From Desulfobacteraceae bacterium CG2_30_51_40 (lineage in GTDB: Bacteria > Desulfobacterota > DSM-4660 > Desulfatiglandales > Desulfatiglandaceae), in NCBI GenBank assembly GCA_001874005.1, contig MNYJ01000004.1, forward strand, positions 1 through 48,527: a stretch of DNA of 48,527 bases, in the 5' to 3' direction. Of this stretch, positions 42,086 to 48,527 are shown one piece after another. The translations under genes were made by a program, and so were the position numbers. Positions within the stretch are counted from its first letter, which is position 1, and each line of letters starts with the position of its first letter. The notes beneath the pieces were generated by a model. That model did no database searches, had not been told where the DNA came from, and worked only from the letters and a program-made list of their open reading frames with translations.

Positions 42086-43669
42086 ATGAAATTCAATAGA
42101 TATACCCTACCCGAGGGAAAATACCGGGCAGAGGGCGCGGCAAAACCGCTGCTTCTAACCGTCTCATCAGGTCTCCTGATGAGCGCCGGCTTTCCTCCTC
42201 TAAGTCTTTCCTGGATATCGTGGTTTGCCCTTATCCCATTTCTCGTCTCTCTTAAGTATACATCGCCTGGAAAAGGCTTCCTGCTTGGAATAGTATGGGG
42301 GCTGAGCCATTTTATCTCGCTGATTTACTGGATTGTCTGGGTGGTTGGATATTACGGCGGTCTGGGCACATTAGTAGCCATTTGGCCGATGATATTATTG
42401 TGTTCTTATCTCTCCGTGTTTCCTGGTCTATTTGGCGCTATCGCAGCCCCCCTTTCTAGAAGGCCCTATCCGGCTGTAAGCCTTTCGGCGATATGGGTCT
42501 CCCTGGAATATCTTAGAGCCAATGTATTGACCGGCTTTCCGTGGTGTCTGATCGGCTACTCCCAAGGATCCTACCTCAGCCTGATTCAGATAGCTGACGT
42601 GACCGGAGTGTACGGCCTATCTTTTCTGGTTTTGATGGCAAACCTCTCCCTTACCGGTTTTTTAGCAAGGGGAGGAAGCACCGGGGTACTGGCGCGAAGT
42701 CTGGAAACGGCATTCACGGCCATCCTGATATTTTCGGCAATGGCTTACGGCCATGAAAGGCTTTCGCGTTTCCAATCGGGAACCGGAACCCCGAAGGTCA
42801 TCAAGGCGGCTCTTATTCAGGGGAACATTGACCAGTCTGTTAAGTGGGAAAAGTCATATCAACTTTCAACCATTGAGAAGTATATCTCCTTGAGCAATAA
42901 GGCGCTGGCAAGTAAGCCGGAACTTATTGTATGGCCTGAAACTGCCGTCCCGTTTTTTTTGCAGGAGGAATCGGAGCTTTCCCAAAGGGTCATTTCCGCC
43001 GTTAAGATGGGCGGTGTATTTCTTGTGACAGGGTCCCCGGCCTACAGGAGAAGTGAAGCAGGCCTTTCATATCTCAACAGGGCATATCTTGTTAAGCCTG
43101 AGGAAGGTCTGAGCGATTATTATGACAAGGTTCACCTTGTTCCCTTCGGAGAGTATGTACCGCTCAAGTCTGTCCTTTCCTTCGTCAATAGACTTGTTCC
43201 GGCGGCAGGTGATTTCGAATCCGGGGCCTCTCTATCTCTGCTGGATTTAAAAGGGCTAAAGGCAGGAACGATAATATGCTTCGAAGCAATATTTCCGGAT
43301 ATATCAAGAAAACTAATTCATAACGGGGCTGACCTACTGCTAAACCTGACAAACGATGCCTGGTTTGGAAAGACAAGCGCTCCATATCAACACGCGGCTA
43401 TGGCCCGTTTCAGGGCAATTGAAAACAGAGTTCCACTTCTAAGGGCCGCCAATACCGGGTTCAGCATGATTGTTGAGGCAACAGGAGAGATTATTGCCGC
43501 AGGAGATATTTTCACCGAGGAGATCATCGAAGGCGAGGTAGCTATTGGGTCTTATGAAAAGAGTTTCTATACAAGGTTTGGTGACATATTTATCTTTATA
43601 CTGATTATTTTTGCCATTTTGAGGGTCTCTTGTCTCATGATAAGGAACAGGGTGAATAATCAACCTTGA
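42086..43669 (+). CDS. lnt: Apolipoprotein N-acyltransferase
   Basis: 527 residues. It adds the third acyl chain to lipoproteins in the inner membrane. About six N-terminal helices are followed by a periplasmic nitrilase-like domain with the Glu-Lys-Cys triad: Glu in LIVWPETAVPFF, Lys in YDKVHLVPFGEYVPLK and Cys in GTIICFEAIFPDI. The segment LTNDAWFGKTSAPYQHAAMARFRAIE is typical. A last helix ends the protein. It follows corC by 27 bases and is probably in one operon with it. Confidence 0.96.
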   Translation: MKFNRYTLPEGKYRAEGAAKPLLLTVSSGLLMSAGFPPLSLSWISWFALIPFLVSLKYTSPGKGFLLGIVWGLSHFISLIYWIVWVVGYYGGLGTLVAIWPMILLCSYLSVFPGLFGAIAAPLSRRPYPAVSLSAIWVSLEYLRANVLTGFPWCLIGYSQGSYLSLIQIADVTGVYGLSFLVLMANLSLTGFLARGGSTGVLARSLETAFTAILIFSAMAYGHERLSRFQSGTGTPKVIKAALIQGNIDQSVKWEKSYQLSTIEKYISLSNKALASKPELIVWPETAVPFFLQEESELSQRVISAVKMGGVFLVTGSPAYRRSEAGLSYLNRAYLVKPEEGLSDYYDKVHLVPFGEYVPLKSVLSFVNRLVPAAGDFESGASLSLLDLKGLKAGTIICFEAIFPDISRKLIHNGADLLLNLTNDAWFGKTSAPYQHAAMARFRAIENRVPLLRAANTGFSMIVEATGEIIAAGDIFTEEIIEGEVAIGSYEKSFYTRFGDIFIFILIIFAILRVSCLMIRNRVNNQP

Positions 43670-43701
43670 AAAAATCCCATGTGATGTTAAGGTCCCTTTA
43701 T

Positions 43702-43771
43702 CCCTCCCCCTCGACGGGGGAGGGCGGGGTGGGGGTGATTTTCATCCTTCGTTGTGCCCCACCAGGGCATG
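43702..43771 (-). repeat. Dispersed intergenic repeat, copy 3 (longest)
   Basis: Read on the minus strand it starts CATGCCCTGGTGGGGCACAA, continues CGAAGGATGAAAATCACCCCC and ends in a CCCTCCCCC/GGGGGAGGG hairpin. The left half matches both other copies (21232, 22462). It lies in the 145-base gap between lnt and prfB and might also act as a weak terminator. Confidence 0.7.
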
Positions 43772-43814
43772 GGGGTTAGTGTGAAACAATATTTACCATA
43801 GATGGAGGTTTGTT

Positions 43815-44946
43815 ATGAACGAAGTTATTGGTGCTAGAATAAGGGAGTTGAAAGAAAAGCTTCAGGGGTTGCGGAGTCATCTTTGACTTGGATACCCGCC
43901 AGAAGGAACTTGATAAAATAGAAATTGTAATGGCATCCCCCGATTTCTGGAAAAAGGAGCAGGCGGAGAGATCCGGCTTGGGACAGCAGCGGGCCGTTTT
44001 CAAAAATCAGATTAACTCGTGGAAGGAGCTTAATCAAAGGGCGGAAGACGCTGAAATGCTGGCACAACTTAGCATTGAAGAAGACGATGGCGATACCCTG
44101 AAAGAGGTGGCTAAAGACGTAACCGTTCTCGAAAAACAGATCGCTGATGTGGAGAGACAGCTTCTCCTGGGTGATCCCAATGATATAAGGAACGCGATTA
44201 TTTCCATTAACTCAGGGGCGGGCGGCACTGAATCTCAGGACTGGGTTGAAATGCTTTTCAGGATGTATAGCAGATGGTGTGAAGAAAAGGCCATGAAAAT
44301 GGAAATCCTGGATCATCTGCCTGGAGAGGAAGCCGGGATCAAGAACATAACCTTTTCGGTAGAGGGTTCTTATGCCTTCGGCTATCTCAAATCAGAGCAT
44401 GGAATTCACAGAATGGTAAGAATATCTCCTTTTGATGCGAGCGGCAGAAGGCATACCTCTTTTGCATCTGTTTCGGTTTATCCGGAGTTGCCGACCGACA
44501 TCAAGATTGAGATAGACGAAAAGGACATCCGTATAGATATCTTTCGGTCAAGCGGCCCAGGCGGTCAGCATGTCAACAAGACGAGTTCGGCTGTCAGAAT
44601 AACCCACTTTCCTACCGGCATAGTTGTTCAGTGCCAGAACGAAAAGTCCCAGCATAGAAATCGCGATACGGCCTTCAAGATTCTTAAGGCAAGGATTTAC
44701 AGCCTGGAGCAGGAGAAGCTGGAGAAGAAGAAACACGATCTTCACCACAATCAAAAAGAAATAGCCTGGGGAAGCCAGATAAGGTCTTATGTTTTTAACC
44801 CCTACAGGCTAGTAAAGGACCACAGGACCGGCGTCGAGATAGGAGACGTTGACAGCGTAATGAACGGCAGCCTGGATACGTTTATGGATTCATACCTCAG
44901 GTCGAGGAAGCCCGAACTCTTGATAAAGAAGGCAGCATCCTCTTGA
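43815..44946 (+). CDS. prfB: Peptide chain release factor 2 with programmed +1 frameshift
   Basis: It recognises UGA and UAA stops and releases the peptide. ATG 43815 starts 23 codons ending CAT CTT, then the in-frame TGA at 43884-43886. Slippage on CTT TGA C into +1 gives D-L-D-T-R-Q and the full 376-residue protein. An internal Shine-Dalgarno-like GGAG lies four bases before CTT, with AGGGG slightly further away. The peptide anticodon region SPF is in RISPFDASG and the catalytic GGQ in SGPGGQHVNKTSSAVR. The shift is autoregulatory: low RF2 allows more shifting. A reading from 43888 alone is the shadow of the second part. Confidence 0.96.
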
Positions 44947-44967
44947 AAGGCGGCGTTCGGGCCTGCA

Positions 44968-46698
44968 CTAGGTAAGCGTTTCGCTCACCTTTTTAACATA
45001 ATTCTCTACTGCATCACATATACCGGAGGCGACGTGATCTTGATACTCCCTGGTCGTAATTCTTTTCCGTTCAGTCTTGTTGGTAATAAACCCTATTTCA
45101 ACCAAAACCGCCGGCATTGAGGCCCCTGTAAGGACGTAGAAAGGGGCCTGTTTTACTCCAAGGTCCTTTACCCTCCTATATCTTCCGGATAGACGTGAAA
45201 GAACATTCTGCTGAATCTCATGGGCCAGTTTGCTTGATTCGTTTATCTTGTTGTTTAGCATGAGATCCCTTATGATTACCTGCAGGTCGCTCATGTTCTT
45301 TTCAGTTGTAGCATTTTCCCTGGCGGCAACCGTAATGGCGCCTTGATCGGTAGCCATGTTGAGAAAATAGGTCTCAATTCCGTTGACTCGCTCATCCTTG
45401 TGCGCATTGACGTGAATGGATATAAACAAATCCGCCTTCCGCATATTTGCTATAGCAGTACGCTGTTCCAGCGAAAGAAATATATCCTTGCTGCGAGTGA
45501 GAAACACCTCAAATCCAAATTTCTCTTTCATCTGCTTTGCGAGACGCTTTGCCGCATTGAGCACCAGATCCTTTTCGTATATGCCCCCTCCCACATAACA
45601 GCCTGGATCCTTTCCCCCATGGCCGGGATCTATTACTATCCTCCTTATCCCCAATCCCAGTTGCCTTGCAAGGGAGACATCCGGTTCAGGCTCCTTGGAT
45701 ATTAAAATCCCATTCCTGGCCTTCCTTGTCGTGCTCTTTCTCGTTAGTTTCGTTTCCTTAATTCTGTCTTGAGGTCTCTCCACATCAAGCACTATCCTGA
45801 AGGGATCAAGAAGATGAAATATCCTGTAGTCCTTCATGCTCTCGATGTCCAGGACTACCCTCACCGTGTCGGGAGTGTTCAAGGCCGCTCTTGCCCTCTG
45901 GAGAAGACCGTCTCTTATTGGTATTTCACGCTCTATGTCTTTTTTGATATGTGTCTTATCCAGGTCAACGTATAACCGCCTCGGCCTTTCAGCCTCTGCA
46001 TTCGGCTCAAGGGAGGCATGAGTGTAGTTAACGGCCCTGTCCAGATCAATCACAACTCTGGTATAGTTCTGGGAAGACCAGTATCTGATATCCGTAACTG
46101 TGGCATAATCTCCGCCTGGTTTTTCCCCTTGTACCGGGATCCTTGTGGCCTCGTTTTCACCGAGGGCAACAGCAATATCTTCAAGCATTCTCTTTGCACC
46201 AGGGACCATATCTCCATCAGGATAATTAACCTCTATCTTCAGAAAAGATCTATAGGCCTGAACCAGATCGTTCTTGTGACGGAAGTATATAATTCCAATA
46301 GAGTATTGGGCGTCATCAGCCAGGGAATGGCCGGGGTGACGTTTGACAAGCCCTTCGAAAGATTCAATAGCCTTATCCAGATCTGCCGGCCTTGCTGAGA
46401 AGCCAAAAAGGCCGACATAGAGATTCCCTACCCTGTAAAGCGACCATGCCGCATCTTCGCTGGCGGGAAATCGCCTGGTTATGTTTTCGTAGCGACCAAT
46501 GCATTTCATCCAATTTTTTCTAAACTTCATATCCTTGCTTGAAGTCTCAAGCTCTTTTCTACACGCATCTGCGCTTGCGAGCATATCCGTTTTCTTATCC
46601 CGCGCCATGGCTTTCGGGGAAATCAAGAGGAGGGCAAAGATGCATACCAGAACATAGGACAATGCTCTACGAAGTCTATTAGTCGAATCTAACATCAT
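44968..46698 (-). CDS. N-acetylmuramoyl-L-alanine amidase with AMIN domain and TPR-like N-terminus
   Basis: 576 residues. The signal peptide (residues about 12-32) is followed by a TPR-like part (about 45-175), an AMIN domain (VTDIRYWSSQNYTRVVIDLDRAVNYTHASLEPN) and an Amidase_3 domain with zinc ligands in IVIDPGHGGKDPG, the Glu in IYEKDLVLNAAKRL, and FISIHVNAHKD; the catalytic Glu is in PAVLVEIGFITN. It cuts the amide between MurNAc and the stem peptide in the periplasm, as AmiC does in cell separation. Its start overlaps the mutS stop. The N-terminal TPR part is an addition relative to AmiC and AmiB of enterobacteria. Confidence 0.93.
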   Translation of the reverse strand: MMLDSTNRLRRALSYVLVCIFALLLISPKAMARDKKTDMLASADACRKELETSSKDMKFRKNWMKCIGRYENITRRFPASEDAAWSLYRVGNLYVGLFGFSARPADLDKAIESFEGLVKRHPGHSLADDAQYSIGIIYFRHKNDLVQAYRSFLKIEVNYPDGDMVPGAKRMLEDIAVALGENEATRIPVQGEKPGGDYATVTDIRYWSSQNYTRVVIDLDRAVNYTHASLEPNAEAERPRRLYVDLDKTHIKKDIEREIPIRDGLLQRARAALNTPDTVRVVLDIESMKDYRIFHLLDPFRIVLDVERPQDRIKETKLTRKSTTRKARNGILISKEPEPDVSLARQLGLGIRRIVIDPGHGGKDPGCYVGGGIYEKDLVLNAAKRLAKQMKEKFGFEVFLTRSKDIFLSLEQRTAIANMRKADLFISIHVNAHKDERVNGIETYFLNMATDQGAITVAARENATTEKNMSDLQVIIRDLMLNNKINESSKLAHEIQQNVLSRLSGRYRRVKDLGVKQAPFYVLTGASMPAVLVEIGFITNKTERKRITTREYQDHVASGICDAVENYVKKVSETLT

Positions 46699-48527
46699 TA
46701 TTCAGCCGCAAGGTAGTCCTTCAGTTTGTTTAGTTCATTTAATGCCGCCAGCGGCGTCATGCTGCCTATATCAAGAGAGAGTATCCGATTCCTCAGCTCT
46801 TCTTCTCGGTTACTAAAAAGCGCCATCTGGGAGGGATATTGACTCCTGGACCTGGAGGGCTTGCCTTTTGACGCTGTCTTGAGCTTTCCTTCCAGCGACT
46901 CCAGGACCTCCGTGGCCCGGTTTATAACGGATTCGGGGATGCCCGCTATTCTTGCACATTGAATGCCGTAGCTTCTGCTTGCAGCACCTGAAACCATCTT
47001 TCTTAAGAAGATAATCCGATCTTTCCATTCTCTGACAGCGACGTTGTAGTTCTTAATCCTGGGTTTGGTAAATGCCAGCTCGGTAAGTTCATGGTAGTGA
47101 GTGGCAAAAAGAGTTCTCACCCCCCTACCCGACCTGTCATGAAGCGCTTCAGCCACTGCCCAGGCTATGCTCATACCGTCATAGGTACTTGTGCCTCTGC
47201 CAATTTCATCGAGGATAACAAGGCTTCTATCTGTAGCATTTCTTAGAATATTTGCCGTTTCACTCATTTCTACCATGAAGGTACTTCTTCCTCTGGCAAG
47301 ATCGTCAGAGGCGCCCACCCGGGTGAAAATCCTGTCGGTTATTCCTATGGATGCCTTTGACGCGGGAACAAAACTTCCCATCTGAGCCATAATTACGCTC
47401 AAGGCGGTTTGCCTCAGAATTGTTGATTTGCCTGCCATATTAGGCCCTGTTATTATAAGAAGCTGGCTGGCGGAAGAGTCAAGATAGATGTCGTTGGGAA
47501 CAAAATCTTCAGACTTAACCGTCTTCTCTATTACCGGATGACGCCCATTAGTTATTCTTATTATGTCTCCGTCATGGACCTCCGGGCATGTATAATTATT
47601 TTTTTCAGATACTACTGCAAATGACCCAAGGACGTCTATGGAGGCTACCGCGGAAGCGGTATCCTTTATCCTGCCGCTCTCCCGCGAGATGGAGCCGGCT
47701 ATATCCTGGAATATCTGCATTTCAAGTAGTACCCTCCGCTCCTCGGCCTTTACTACTTTATCCTCCATTTCCTTTAGAGATTCATTAATATAGCGCTCAC
47801 AGTTGACCAGAGTCTGTTTCCTGATGTAATCACTTGGAACAAGATGAGAGTTTGCCTTGGAAACCTCGATATAGTAACCGTATATCCTGTTGTACCCCAC
47901 TTTCAGGCGGGGGATGCCGGTTCTTTCCTGTTCTGAGGCCGCAAAATCCGCGATCCAGCTCTTGCCGTCCCTGGTCAGATATATAAGCCTATCTAGTTCT
48001 TCATTGTACCCTTCCTTGATGAAACCCCCATTCTTCAGGTTAACAGGTGGCTCATCCTTTATCGCCCTTGATATCAGCAAGGCAATATCATCAAGCGGGT
48101 CAAGCGCGTCAGCCAGACTGGATAAAAGTGAGCTTGGCGAGGCGTTGATTCTCTCCTTTATGGACGAAACCCTTTCAAGGGAAGCCTTAAGAAGGATTAA
48201 ATCCCTCGGGTTGGCTCTACCAAGTGAGATCCTGCCGTTAAGCCTTTCGATATCACCCATTCCATCCAGGGCATCTCTGATACCTTCCAGAACCACCGGA
48301 GCATCCACGAAAAAGGACACTGCTCCAAGCCTTTCTCTTATAGCATCCAGGTTCAGAAGCGGATATAGTATCCATCTCCTCAGCAGTCTGCCGCCCATCG
48401 GAGTTAATGTCTGATTGATCGTCTGATACAGAGATCCGATTTGGGCCTGACGGCGCGATGTTGAAACAAGCTCAAGGTTGGTGCAGGTTGTTTCATCCAT
48501 TATCAAGGAGTCTCCGACCCTGTAGGT
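46698..48527 (-). CDS. mutS: DNA mismatch repair protein MutS, N-terminus outside window
   Basis: 609 residues are visible, open to the window edge; the mismatch-binding domain I and most of domain II lie outside. Present are the core and lever (SLYQTINQTLTPMGGRLLRRWILYPLL), clamp (GYYIEVSKANSHLVPSDYIRKQTL) and ATPase with Walker A GPNMAGKSTI, Walker B LVILDEIGRGTSTYDG and the signature segment TFMVEMSETANIL. The C-terminal helix-turn-helix region closes the protein. An apparent internal start at 48506 is not real, as codons upstream continue the family sequence (YRVGDSLIMDETT). Confidence 0.97.
   Translation of the reverse strand, partial: TYRVGDSLIMDETTCTNLELVSTSRRQAQIGSLYQTINQTLTPMGGRLLRRWILYPLLNLDAIRERLGAVSFFVDAPVVLEGIRDALDGMGDIERLNGRISLGRANPRDLILLKASLERVSSIKERINASPSSLLSSLADALDPLDDIALLISRAIKDEPPVNLKNGGFIKEGYNEELDRLIYLTRDGKSWIADFAASEQERTGIPRLKVGYNRIYGYYIEVSKANSHLVPSDYIRKQTLVNCERYINESLKEMEDKVVKAEERRVLLEMQIFQDIAGSISRESGRIKDTASAVASIDVLGSFAVVSEKNNYTCPEVHDGDIIRITNGRHPVIEKTVKSEDFVPNDIYLDSSASQLLIITGPNMAGKSTILRQTALSVIMAQMGSFVPASKASIGITDRIFTRVGASDDLARGRSTFMVEMSETANILRNATDRSLVILDEIGRGTSTYDGMSIAWAVAEALHDRSGRGVRTLFATHYHELTELAFTKPRIKNYNVAVREWKDRIIFLRKMVSGAASRSYGIQCARIAGIPESVINRATEVLESLEGKLKTASKGKPSRSRSQYPSQMALFSNREEELRNRILSLDIGSMTPLAALNELNKLKDYLAAE

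Noticed and set aside
43702-43724. Rho-independent terminator after lnt
   Set aside because: The C/G-rich hairpin has no T run on either strand and is part of the dispersed repeat.
1-48527. CRISPR arrays
   Set aside because: No regularly spaced direct repeats with unique spacers were seen, and no cas-like gene.

Overview
The window looks like a chromosomal segment of a Gram-negative bacterium, most likely a member of the Desulfobacterota (former Deltaproteobacteria). The evidence is outer-membrane machinery (TolC, LolA-like, Lnt, a beta-barrel protein, an AMIN-domain amidase), several sigma-54 (-24/-12) promoters, and a large minus-strand translation/RNA operon in the order rimP-nusA-ylxR-infB-DUF503-rbfA-DHH-truB-rpsO-pnp-M16 peptidase-dut. 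The lineage call is inference from gene order and protein style; no search was run.

Left part (1-19.4 kb): an envelope-stress region. A membrane histidine kinase and an NtrC/ZraR-type response regulator face a ZraP-like periplasmic protein. Both sides carry sequences fitting the sigma-54 rule (GG-N10-GC), and a CGACATTTRTTGCCT box lies in between. The same box and a third sigma-54 promoter recur, with nearly the same spacing, in front of a second ZraP-like gene at 13101, which heads a tightly packed cluster: MacB/LolD-type ATPase and permease, LolA-like protein, outer-membrane barrel, ABC-2 ATPase and permease. Between them lie a TolC-adaptor-RND efflux operon, a class III cyclase/TolB-like/TPR protein, a TPR protein and a small four-helix membrane protein. 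Several genes are damaged: the regulator has an in-frame TAG and has lost its C-terminus next to the start of a possible DUF4338 (mobile-element-associated) gene; the RND pump and the cyclase-TPR gene each carry a one-base frameshift in a homopolymer.

Middle part (19.4-28.7 kb): a second membrane cyclase on the minus strand; an intergenic region with a palindromic repeat, a dispersed repeat and a 74-base chimeric scar copied from two places in the nearby ABC genes; an enoyl-CoA hydratase family gene; a TPP riboswitch followed by a degraded thiM and an intact, GC-rich thiC; a fragment of another gene; a universal stress protein with a cation/proton antiporter; an MFS transporter; a GAF-domain protein and a tiny zinc-ribbon protein.

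Right part (28.7-48.5 kb): dut to rimP on the minus strand (nucleotide pool cleaning, mRNA decay, ribosome maturation, initiation and transcription elongation), preceded by a tRNA-Gly(CCC), a possible structured RNA and a terminator. On the plus strand follow corC-lnt and prfB with its programmed frameshift. The window ends on the minus strand with an N-acetylmuramoyl-L-alanine amidase and the C-terminal two thirds of mutS.
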